Source of the DNA: Ornithinimicrobium sediminis | GTDB taxonomy: Bacteria; Actinomycetota; Actinomycetes; Actinomycetales; Dermatophilaceae | Assembly (NCBI RefSeq): GCF_021272345.1 | Contig: NZ_JAJSDQ010000001.1 | Location: 62,001 to 126,000, forward strand | Reading direction: 5' to 3' | DNA length: 64,000 nt | In this document: in pieces, positions 8,702 through 15,316 of the stretch | Layout: every line of letters begins with the position of its first letter | How positions within the stretch are numbered: the stretch's first letter is position 1 | Notes under the pieces: model-generated | What the model saw: only the letters and a program-made list of their open reading frames with translations | Told to the model about the DNA's origin: nothing | Database searches by the model: none | Translations under genes and position numbers: made by a program

Positions 8702-8717
8702 TGGCACATGCGTTCGA
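8702..8717 (-). promoter_or_regulatory. Candidate LexA (SOS) box upstream of the LysM gene
   Basis: On the minus strand TCGAACGCATGTGCCA matches TCGAAC-N4-GTTCGA at 10 of 12 fixed positions, with the first half-site perfect. It lies 15-30 bases before the ATG at 8687, so bound LexA would block initiation or elongation. It is separate from the box at 8771, so each divergent gene has its own operator. Confidence 0.5.
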
Positions 8718-8770
8718 TCGCACGTCTGTCCACTTTGTAGCACGGATGTACGGCAATGTCGACACGCCGG

Positions 8771-8786
8771 TCGAACACATGTTTGT
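8771..8786 (+). promoter_or_regulatory. Candidate LexA (SOS) box of lexA
   Basis: TCGAACACATGTTTGT matches TCGAAC-N4-GTTCGA at 10 of 12 fixed positions, with a perfect first half-site. It overlaps the likely -35 (TTTGTC, 8782-8787), which suggests autorepression of lexA. Confidence 0.75.
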
Positions 8787-8811
8787 CCCGGGTGTCGCAA
8801 ACTCGTACGAT
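8782..8811 (+). promoter_or_regulatory. lexA promoter
   Basis: TTTGTC (8782-8787), an 18-base spacer and TACGAT (8806-8811) form a plausible sigma-70-type promoter. The predicted transcript has an untranslated leader of about 75 bases before ATG 8894. Confidence 0.55.
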
Positions 8812-8893
8812 GTCTTCACGACAGGTATTCGAGCAGGCACCACCGACAGACCTGCTGACCTGGGGTTGTGTGACCGAGAGGGGTTGGGAGTCG

Positions 8894-9616
8894 ATGGCCA
8901 AGGTCCATGAGCTGCCGGAGCGCGAGGGTGCGACCGAGCTGACTGCCCGTCAGCGGCGGGTGCTCGAGGTCATCCGCGACTCCGTCGACCAGCGGGGCTA
9001 CCCGCCCAGCCTGCGCGAGATCGGCGAGGCGGTGGGACTGACCTCCCCCTCCTCGGTGGCGCACCAGCTCAAGATGCTGGAGCGCAAGGGCTACCTGCGA
9101 CGTGACCCCCACCGGCCCCGGGCGATCGAGGTCGTGCTCCCGGGCGTGGGTGAAGGCGCACCGTCGGGCTACCGCCGTCACGTGGAGCCGGACACCGTCG
9201 ATGCCGGCCCCGACGAGACCGGCGTCGGCGACGAGCGGCCCGCTGCCTCCTACGTGCCCGTCGTCGGCCGGATCGCCGCCGGCGGACCCATCCTGGCCGA
9301 GCAGGCCATCGAGGACGTCTTCCCGCTGCCCAAGCAGATCGTCGGCGACGGCGACCTCTTCCTGCTGCGCGTCGTGGGCGACTCCATGGTGGACGCCGCC
9401 ATCTGCGACGGCGACTGGGTCGTCGTGCGGCGCCAGCCCACGGCCGACAACGGTGACATCGTCGCGGCGATGCTCGACAACGAGGCCACCGTGAAGACCT
9501 TCAAGCGCACGGCCACCAAGGTGTGGCTCATGCCCCACAACGAGGCCTACGACCCCATCGACGGCGAGGACGCGGTCATCCTCGGCAAGGTCACCGCGGT
9601 GCTGCGGCGGGTGTGA
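8894..9616 (+). CDS. lexA: LexA repressor
   Basis: 240 residues from ATG 8894 (GGGAG upstream); the frame is open further upstream but there overlaps the promoter and SOS box. The winged-helix DNA-binding domain is residues 15-80 ([38 protein letters not shown]). A linker of about 45 residues follows, then the S24 autoprotease domain. The cleavage site is Ala129-Gly130, with catalytic Ser164 (VGDSM) and Lys201 (ATVKTF). LexA represses SOS genes and self-cleaves when RecA filaments form on damaged DNA. Targets visible in this window are lexA itself, the divergent LysM gene and probably recA. Confidence 0.98.
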   Translation: MAKVHELPEREGATELTARQRRVLEVIRDSVDQRGYPPSLREIGEAVGLTSPSSVAHQLKMLERKGYLRRDPHRPRAIEVVLPGVGEGAPSGYRRHVEPDTVDAGPDETGVGDERPAASYVPVVGRIAAGGPILAEQAIEDVFPLPKQIVGDGDLFLLRVVGDSMVDAAICDGDWVVVRRQPTADNGDIVAAMLDNEATVKTFKRTATKVWLMPHNEAYDPIDGEDAVILGKVTAVLRRV

Positions 9617-9665
9617 CCTCGGAGAGCATCCGGTCGCCCTACGGCCCCGGTCGACCGCCTGCCCC

Positions 9666-10529
9666 TCACGCCTGCAGGTCCACCGTCAGCCGTGGCAGCA
9701 CGTCCCCCAGCAGGGCGTCCAGGTGGACATCGGTCTCGCGGTGGCCGCGGGTGCCTCCACGGGTCACGACCGCCACCGGGACGCCCATGGCCGCGGCCCG
9801 GCGCACGAACCGGTAGCCGCTCATGACCTGCAGGGACGAGCCCAGGACCAGCAAGGACCGCGCCGACTCCACGAGCGCGAACGCCCGGTCGACCAGGGTC
9901 CGGTCGACGGCACCACCGAAGAACACCACGTCCGGCTTCAACCGGTCTCCCCCGCACTTCGGGCAGTGCACGAGGTGGAAGCCGGCCACCTGCGCCTCGC
10001 TGAGCACCACGTCGCCGTCGGGCCGCACCTCGTCGGTGTCCACCCGGAAGAGAGGGTTCGCAGCACGCAGCCAGGCGTGCATGAGCGCCCGCGGGTAGGT
10101 GCGTGAGCAGTCCAGACACACGACCCGCGCCAGGTTGCCGTGCAGCTCGAGGACGTCGGAGGCACCGGCGGCCTGGTGCAACCCGTCGACGTTCTGGGTG
10201 ACGAGCCCACGCAGGGCTCCGGCGGCCTGCCACGCCGCGACGGCCTCGTGGGAGGCGTTGGGCCGGGCGGCGGCGAACCGCTCCCATCCGGAGAAGGCCC
10301 GCGACCAGTAGCGTCGTCGGCCGTCCGCCGAGCCGAGGAACTCGGAGTACTGCATGGGCTGCACCCTCCGCCGGCCGTCCGGACCGCGGTAGTCGGGGAT
10401 GCCGGACGCGGTCGACATCCCGGCTCCGGTAAGGACGGTGACACCGCCCTGCTGCAGGAGCCCGCGCACTGCGGCATACCCCTGCTCGTCGACGGGGGTG
10501 CGAGGCGGAAGCGTGGTGACGCCGGTCAC
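9666..10529 (-). CDS. Sir2 family NAD-dependent protein deacylase
   Basis: 287 residues from GTG 10529. The NAD-binding motif GAGMSTASGIPDYRG occupies 35-49, TQNVDGLH 111-118, and the catalytic His130 is in LELHGN. Four zinc-binding cysteines (138, 141, 189, 192) are intact. The first Cys pair is followed by a long insertion typical of one class of actinobacterial sirtuins. Sirtuins remove acetyl or other acyl groups from lysines, consuming NAD. No Tyr/Arg desuccinylase pair is evident in the usual spot, so class III deacylase activity is not supported. It follows the response-regulator gene by 34 bases on the same strand and may be co-transcribed. Confidence 0.93.
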   Translation of the reverse strand: MTGVTTLPPRTPVDEQGYAAVRGLLQQGGVTVLTGAGMSTASGIPDYRGPDGRRRVQPMQYSEFLGSADGRRRYWSRAFSGWERFAAARPNASHEAVAAWQAAGALRGLVTQNVDGLHQAAGASDVLELHGNLARVVCLDCSRTYPRALMHAWLRAANPLFRVDTDEVRPDGDVVLSEAQVAGFHLVHCPKCGGDRLKPDVVFFGGAVDRTLVDRAFALVESARSLLVLGSSLQVMSGYRFVRRAAAMGVPVAVVTRGGTRGHRETDVHLDALLGDVLPRLTVDLQA

Positions 10530-10563
10530 GGGAACAGGGTAGGTCAGCCGGCCGACGGTCGCC

Positions 10564-11292
10564 TCAGGCCGCAGGCTTGAGCAGGTATCCGGAGCCGCGC
10601 TTGGTGTGGATCATCGGGTCGCGGTCCAGGTCGATCTTGCGGCGCAGGTAGGAGATGTAGAGCTCCACCACGGATGTCGACCCGGAGAAGTCGTAGGGCC
10701 ACACCCGGTCGAGGATCTGCGCCTTGGAGATGACGCGCCGGGGGTTGCGCATCATGAAGCGGAGCAGCTCGAACTCGGTCGCCGTCAGCGCGATCTCCAC
10801 GCCCTCGCGGAAGACCTCACGGGTCTCCTCGTCGAGCTCCAGGTCACCGACCCTCATGGTCGGTGGCACGCTCTCCTCGACCAGTCCCAGCCGGCGCACC
10901 TGGGCACGCAGACGCGCGATCACCTCCTCGACCGAGAACGGCTTGGTGACGTAGTCGTCGGCCGCGCTGGACAGACCCTGGGCCTCCGCGTCGCCACCCG
11001 CAGGGACCAGGAAGAGCAGGGGCAGGTCCAGCCCGTCGGTGTGCAGCTTGCGGGCGACGTCCCGCACCCGTACGTCGGTCAGCGAGGTGTCCAGGACGAC
11101 CAGGTCGGGTGCGAACTCGTGTGCTCGGCGCACGCCCTCGGCGCCGGTAGGGGCGCTCTGGACCTGCCAGCCCTCGTAGCGCAGGGCCTTGCTGATCAGC
11201 GCAGTGACAAAGGTCTCGCCCTCGATGACGAGGACGCGTAAGGGCCCCCCGTGGGCACAGGAACGGGCGGGCACTGCAGAGGGCGCGAGCAT
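10564..11292 (-). CDS. Orphan OmpR/PhoB-type response regulator with atypical receiver
   Basis: 242 residues. The N-terminal receiver (about 18-130) keeps the phosphoacceptor Asp68 (VVLDTS) and Lys117 (VTKPF). However, the usual Asp-Asp metal pair is Glu24-Gly25-Glu26, and the switch Thr/Ser is Val96 (LLFLVPAG). The C-terminal OmpR winged helix (about 145-240) looks intact: ALTATEFELLRFMMRNPRRVISKAQILDRVW, then VVELYISYLRRKID and the wing KRGSGYLL. No histidine kinase gene is adjacent. The DNA-binding half should work; phosphorylation-dependent switching is doubtful. A ribosome site and a -10-like TATCAT lie upstream. Confidence 0.9.
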   Translation of the reverse strand: MLAPSAVPARSCAHGGPLRVLVIEGETFVTALISKALRYEGWQVQSAPTGAEGVRRAHEFAPDLVVLDTSLTDVRVRDVARKLHTDGLDLPLLFLVPAGGDAEAQGLSSAADDYVTKPFSVEEVIARLRAQVRRLGLVEESVPPTMRVGDLELDEETREVFREGVEIALTATEFELLRFMMRNPRRVISKAQILDRVWPYDFSGSTSVVELYISYLRRKIDLDRDPMIHTKRGSGYLLKPAA

Positions 11293-11340
11293 GGTCGCAG
11301 GTGAACTCGTTCCTCCCCCGAGGACGGCTGGATCGGCGCC

Positions 11341-11346
11341 ATGATA
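11341..11346 (-). promoter_or_regulatory. -10 element of the response-regulator gene
   Basis: TATCAT on the minus strand matches the -10 consensus at five of six positions, 48 bases before the ATG at 11292. A GGAGGAAC-like ribosome site lies between them. No matching -35 was found. Confidence 0.4.
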
Positions 11347-11400
11347 CCCGTCGGTAGCTCCGGGCGCGCAGGTCAGCGAGCGTGTCTGCGGCGCAGCGGC

Positions 11401-12474
11401 TCAGCGCAGGACGGGGGTGCCGGCGCTGACGCCCCGGACAGCCTGGGCCGCCAGGTCGACGTCGTCCTCGTCGTTCCAGAGGTGGAAGGCGATGCGCACG
11501 GACCCGGCCCGCGAGGCCACGCGTGCTCCCGCAGACTCCAGGGCTGCGCTCACCCGGCCGTCCACGTCGGGCACCGTCACGACGGGGCGCTGCTGGGCCG
11601 GGAGCCCCAGACGCTCACGCAGCCCGTCGGCGAGGGCCACGTCGTGGTCGCGCACCTGGGTGACCGGGAGCGCGGCGAACAGCTCGCCCGCCGGCACCGC
11701 CCCCACCCAGGACAGCCAGGCCGGCGAGACGTCGAAGCGTCGGGCATCCTGCGCCAGGTGCATTTCGGGGCCGTAGACCGAGTCCCAGACCGACTCCCCG
11801 GCATACCACCCTGCGTCGACCGGCACGAGGCGGTCGGCCACCTCGGGCCGCACGGTGAGGTAGGCGGTCCCCCGCGGCTGGCAGAGCCACTTGTAGGCCG
11901 AGCAGACCGTCAGGTCGAACCGGTCGGCATCGACCGGCATCCACCCTGCCGCCTGCGTGACGTCACAGAAGGTCATCGCCCCGTGCCGCCTCGCTGCCTC
12001 GAGGACGGCGTCGAGGTCGACCAGACAGCCGCAGGCACTCTGCGCCAGGCTGAACACGACCAGGTCGGTGCCGGTCGTCACGGCACCAGCCAGCTTCTCG
12101 CGCGGCACCTGGCGCACCCGGACCCCCCGCGGTGCCTGCACCAGGAACGGGAAGACGACCGAGGTGAAGTCCTCCGCGATGACGACCACCTCGGCCCCGT
12201 CGGGCAGGGACGCGGCGACCATGCCGGCGAAGACGGAGGTCTGCGAACCGACCGCGACGTGCCCGCGCGGCACGCCGACCAGGCGAGCGTATGCCGCGCG
12301 GGCTGCGCTCACGGCGTGGTCGTAGGCCACCGGACATCCCTCGCCGGCCTGCCACTGCAGGAGAGCCTCCTGCATCACCTCGACGGTCCTGACGGTCGGC
12401 AGCCCCATGGTGGCCGCGTTCAGGTAGCCGCGGCTCGGAGCGAAGGCGGCGCGGGCGTCGGCGAGCTCCTGCAT
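11401..12474 (-). CDS. Class V aminotransferase-fold PLP enzyme
   Basis: 357 residues from ATG 12474; the longer open frame upstream runs through the AIM24 gene and is spurious. Fold-type I class V features are YLNAATMGLPT at the N-terminus, Asp171 (TFCDVTQAAGW) that contacts the pyridine nitrogen, and Schiff-base Lys195 in CSAYKWLCQPRGTAYL. It resembles the cysteine desulfurase/isopenicillin-N-epimerase-like group. There is no mobile catalytic Cys loop clearly visible, so desulfurase activity is not claimed. Substrate unknown. A perfect palindrome lies 32 bases upstream. Confidence 0.88.
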   Translation of the reverse strand: MQELADARAAFAPSRGYLNAATMGLPTVRTVEVMQEALLQWQAGEGCPVAYDHAVSAARAAYARLVGVPRGHVAVGSQTSVFAGMVAASLPDGAEVVVIAEDFTSVVFPFLVQAPRGVRVRQVPREKLAGAVTTGTDLVVFSLAQSACGCLVDLDAVLEAARRHGAMTFCDVTQAAGWMPVDADRFDLTVCSAYKWLCQPRGTAYLTVRPEVADRLVPVDAGWYAGESVWDSVYGPEMHLAQDARRFDVSPAWLSWVGAVPAGELFAALPVTQVRDHDVALADGLRERLGLPAQQRPVVTVPDVDGRVSAALESAGARVASRAGSVRIAFHLWNDEDDVDLAAQAVRGVSAGTPVLR

Positions 12475-12505
12475 ACCTCCACGATGACGCAGGCCAGGCG
12501 ATGAC

Positions 12506-12530
12506 ACAACGACACACTTCGTGTCGTTGT
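12506..12530. promoter_or_regulatory. Perfect 10-bp inverted repeat before the aminotransferase-fold gene
   Basis: ACAACGACAC, five spacer bases (ACTTC) and GTGTCGTTGT form an uninterrupted palindrome centred 44 bases upstream of the ATG at 12474. It has no T-tract on either side, so an operator for a dimeric repressor is more likely than an intrinsic terminator. The cognate regulator is not evident. Confidence 0.55.
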
Positions 12531-12547
12531 CCTCATGACGCGTTATG

Positions 12548-13264
12548 TCAGCTGAGCAACCCGCCCAGCCCCGACTGCTGCGAGGACTGCTGGTTGCCCT
12601 GCGGCACGTTCTCCGCAGGCTGGACGACGACATGGCCCTGGCCGGAGAACGCCATCTGGACCAGCTCGCCCGTGCCGCCACGCATGACCGAGCCCAGGCC
12701 CCCGGTGTCGATCTTGAGGTCCATGCGCACCCCCGCGGTCCAGAGCACCACGGCGTCCGCGTCGGCGAAGGTCGGAGCCGACGCGACGTCGAAGGCGACC
12801 GGCTCGCCCTTGGTCGTGATGGCGACGTAGCCGGTGCCGCGCAGCGAGACGTTGTAGAGGCCCCCCGTCGTCATCGCTCCGCGGGCCTGGATGCGGTGGA
12901 TGTCCCAGTCGATCGAGGAGGAGAAGGCCAGCACGGAGCGGCCGTTCACCGAGATCTCGTCGTTCTCCAGGTAGAGCACCTGGATCTCCGAGGCGTGGTC
13001 GGCCAGGAAGAGCTCTCCGGACCCTTCGCAGGTCATGACCGAGACGCCCTCACCGGTGACCTTCGACTTGATGAGCTTGTTCAGACCACCGGAACCCCGG
13101 TTGGTGAACCGGACATCCCCCTGGTAGGCAACCATCGTCCCGCCCCGTGCCAGCACGGGCCCGTAGGCCATCGAGACCTTCAGCAGCTTCTTGTTCTGGA
13201 GGACGAACGGGTCCGTGGACGGGTTCTCCTGGTGGTCGCGGAACAACGATCCGTGCAGCGTCAT
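12548..13264 (-). CDS. AIM24 family protein
   Basis: 238 residues from ATG 13264. The all-beta AIM24/TRAP-like fold is indicated by many short Gly-punctuated strands: LLKVSMAYGPVLARGGTMVAYQGDVRF, GEGVSVMTCEGSGELFLAD and FDVASAPTFADADAVVLWTAGVRMDLK. The C-terminus (GQGHVVVQPAENVPQ) is the family ending, followed by a Gln/Ser-rich tail. Bacterial AIM24 proteins have no settled function; the mitochondrial relative affects cristae organisation. It is divergent from the Pro-rich gene at 13359. Confidence 0.88.
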   Translation of the reverse strand: MTLHGSLFRDHQENPSTDPFVLQNKKLLKVSMAYGPVLARGGTMVAYQGDVRFTNRGSGGLNKLIKSKVTGEGVSVMTCEGSGELFLADHASEIQVLYLENDEISVNGRSVLAFSSSIDWDIHRIQARGAMTTGGLYNVSLRGTGYVAITTKGEPVAFDVASAPTFADADAVVLWTAGVRMDLKIDTGGLGSVMRGGTGELVQMAFSGQGHVVVQPAENVPQGNQQSSQQSGLGGLLS

Positions 13265-13302
13265 GGCGGCACATCCCCTTTCGTGTCGGCTGTGGGGGCC
13301 AC

Positions 13303-13308
13303 TATCCT
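13303..13308 (+). promoter_or_regulatory. -10 element for the Pro-rich protein gene
   Basis: TATCCT in the 94-base divergent gap, 50 bases before ATG 13359, which has its own GAGGAG ribosome site. No good -35 is seen. Confidence 0.35.
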
Positions 13309-13358
13309 CCGAAGAGGAGCGGGCGAACAGGCCCCTGATGCAGCGAGGAGCGACCGAC

Positions 13359-13787
13359 ATGGGATTTCTCGACAAGGCCAAGGCTGCTGCCACCGACCTG
13401 GCTCGTCAGGCCGACTCCGCGCTGACCCAGGCCACCCAGACCGGAGGTCAGGTCGAGACCGACCGTTACCTGCGCGACCTCGGGATCATCGCGTTCATGG
13501 AGCAGCAGGGCCGGGCCGTCGACGAGGACGCTCGCCGTCGCGCCCTGGACGCCCTGCGTGAGTTCGAGAGCCAGGGCCGGCTGGGCTCGCTGGCCCTGTC
13601 GAGCCCCCCGCCGCCGGCACCGGGCACCGTCGCGGCGCCGCCCCCACCGGGTGCCGCTGCGGCACCCCCGCCCCCGGGGGCCGGCACGGCACCCACCGAG
13701 CCCTCGCCGACCGGGTCCGGGCCCGACCAGGACGGGCCGCGCTCCGGCTACGGCACACCACCTCCTCCTCCGCCGCCCGGATTCTGA
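13359..13787 (+). CDS. Hypothetical protein with Pro-rich C-terminus
   Basis: 142 residues from ATG 13359 with GAGGAG upstream. The first 80 residues are helical and charged: MGFLDKAKAAATDLARQ at the start, RYLRDLGIIAFMEQQGR, then ARRRALDALREFESQGRLGSL. The last 60 residues are almost wholly Pro, Ala and Gly and end in repeated PPPPPP runs and Gly-Phe. No signal peptide. The short helical module followed by a proline tail resembles small actinobacterial proteins of unknown function encoded next to AIM24, with which it shares a divergent promoter region. Confidence 0.7.
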   Translation: MGFLDKAKAAATDLARQADSALTQATQTGGQVETDRYLRDLGIIAFMEQQGRAVDEDARRRALDALREFESQGRLGSLALSSPPPPAPGTVAAPPPPGAAAAPPPPGAGTAPTEPSPTGSGPDQDGPRSGYGTPPPPPPPGF

Positions 13788-13804
13788 TCCGCATCACCTC
13801 GGGT

Positions 13805-13810
13805 TATCCT
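13805..13810 (+). promoter_or_regulatory. -10 element of the LysR gene
   Basis: TATCCT stands seven bases before ATG 13818 with no ribosome site between, predicting a leaderless transcript. Confidence 0.5.
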
Positions 13811-13817
13811 TCGGGGT

Positions 13818-14741
13818 ATGTTCGATGCTGCCGGGCTGCGTGTCATGCGAGCGATCGCCGACGAGGGCAGCTTCACCGCTGCCGCCCACTCCTTGGGCTA
13901 CACCCAGCCCGCCATCTCGCAGATGGTGCGGAGGCTGGAGCAGCGGTCCGGCACCATCCTGGTCGAGCGCAACGGGCGCAGTGTCCGGCTGACCGAGGCC
14001 GGCGAGGTGCTGGCCCGCCATGCCGTCCACGTGCTGGCGGCGCTCGACAACGCCGAGGCGGAGGTGGCCGCCATCGCCGGCCTCCAGGCAGGTCGTGTGC
14101 GGCTCATGGCCTTCCCCTCCTCCTCCGCGACCCTGGTGCCCAAGGCGCTGGCCAAGGTCAAGGCCGACTACCCCGGCATCACGGTGCAGTTCTCGGAGGC
14201 TGAGCCTCCGGAGTCCCTGGCCGCGCTGCGCGAGGGCACCTGTGACCTCGCCGTGGCGTTCACCTACGACGGCACCGACGCGGGCCGGGGCGAGGACGAC
14301 CTGCAGGGCCTGGTGGTCCTCGACGTGCTCACCGACCCCGTCATGGTCGCCCTCCCGGCGGACCACCGGCTGGCAGGTGCCGAGGTCGTCGAGCTCGACG
14401 ACCTCGCGGACGAGCCGTGGATCGCCGGGTGTCCCCGGTGCCGAGGGCACCTGCTCTCCCTGGCGGGCAGCGCCGGCTTCCGTCCTGACGTGGCCTTCGA
14501 GACCGAGGACTACGTCGCTGTGCTCGGCCTGGTGGCAGCCGGCCTCGGGGTCGCCCTGGTGCCACGGCTGATCCTGCACTCGGTCACGCACCCCGACGTC
14601 GTGACCAGGCCGGTGCATCCTGGCTCCCGGCGGGCTGTCCAGGTCGTGACGACCCCCGACCTGCAGCGCGTGCCGGCGGTCAAGGCCACCCTCGACGCGC
14701 TGTGCGCCAGCGCCCGCGAGCTGGACACCGGCGACGCCTGA
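13818..14741 (+). CDS. LysR family transcriptional regulator
   Basis: 307 residues, standard for the family. The winged helix-turn-helix is at 1-60 (LRVMRAIADEGSFTAAAHSLGYTQPAISQMVRRLEQRSG), followed by the linker helix. A periplasmic-binding-protein-like effector domain runs from about 92 to 295. The effector domain has a Cys-Pro-Arg-Cys pair near residue 200 that could be redox- or metal-sensitive, though this is only a suggestion. No divergently transcribed target gene is present; the next gene converges. The regulon is therefore unknown. Confidence 0.93.
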   Translation: MFDAAGLRVMRAIADEGSFTAAAHSLGYTQPAISQMVRRLEQRSGTILVERNGRSVRLTEAGEVLARHAVHVLAALDNAEAEVAAIAGLQAGRVRLMAFPSSSATLVPKALAKVKADYPGITVQFSEAEPPESLAALREGTCDLAVAFTYDGTDAGRGEDDLQGLVVLDVLTDPVMVALPADHRLAGAEVVELDDLADEPWIAGCPRCRGHLLSLAGSAGFRPDVAFETEDYVAVLGLVAAGLGVALVPRLILHSVTHPDVVTRPVHPGSRRAVQVVTTPDLQRVPAVKATLDALCASARELDTGDA

Positions 14742-14762
14742 CCGCGCCCGCGTCGGACCGGA

Positions 14763-15227
14763 TCACCCCTGGCCGTGCCGGTGACCGTCGTGAGGTCCGT
14801 GATCGTCGTGATGCTCCTGGTCGTCGTGATGGTCGTGTCCGCCGTGATGCTGGTGCCCCGCGTGGTGCTCGTGACCGTCCTGCGGCCCGTCACCGTGCTC
14901 GTGCTCGTGCTCGGCCCCGCTCTGCATCTCCTCCTGCGCCTGTCCGGCGAACCGGGCCAGCTCCTCCCGCCGCTGCGCCGACGGCTCCTCCGAGGTGCCG
15001 AAGGTCGCACCCTCGGGCAGCTGGACGAGGTTGCCCCCCTCGGTGGCCGGCTCGCGCCGCTCTGTCCGAGCCCCCTTCCCGGCTGCCGACTCCGGCGCGT
15101 GTCGGCCCTCGCCGTGCACGACAGGCCCACCGGCCGGCCGTCCGATGTCCGTCCCGTCCTCGACGGACGGCTGTTGCGTGCTGTCCTGGTACTCCTGCGG
15201 CACGTCGCCGTCCTGCTGACCGGTCAT
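14763..15227 (-). CDS. Histidine-rich acidic protein, probable metal binder
   Basis: 154 residues from ATG 15227, preceded by AGGAGAGG. The first 100 residues are polar and look disordered, with a conserved-looking NLVQLPEGATFGTSEEPSAQRREELARFAGQ segment (about 75-105). The last 50 residues hold about 18 histidines in HEH, HHD and DHG patterns interspersed with Asp, Glu and Gly. Such tails bind nickel, zinc or cobalt in storage proteins and chaperones. No transporter or metalloenzyme gene is adjacent. The repeated His codons make the DNA a degenerate tandem repeat (about 14770-14920). Confidence 0.7.
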   Translation of the reverse strand: MTGQQDGDVPQEYQDSTQQPSVEDGTDIGRPAGGPVVHGEGRHAPESAAGKGARTERREPATEGGNLVQLPEGATFGTSEEPSAQRREELARFAGQAQEEMQSGAEHEHEHGDGPQDGHEHHAGHQHHGGHDHHDDQEHHDDHGPHDGHRHGQG

Positions 15228-15316
15228 GGGCCCGCCTCTCCTAGTCCGAGCCCGCCGGGTGGCCGAGCCCTCCTGTGTCACCTCAGCATCTTTGCCGTCT
15301 TTGGGCCAGCGCGCGC

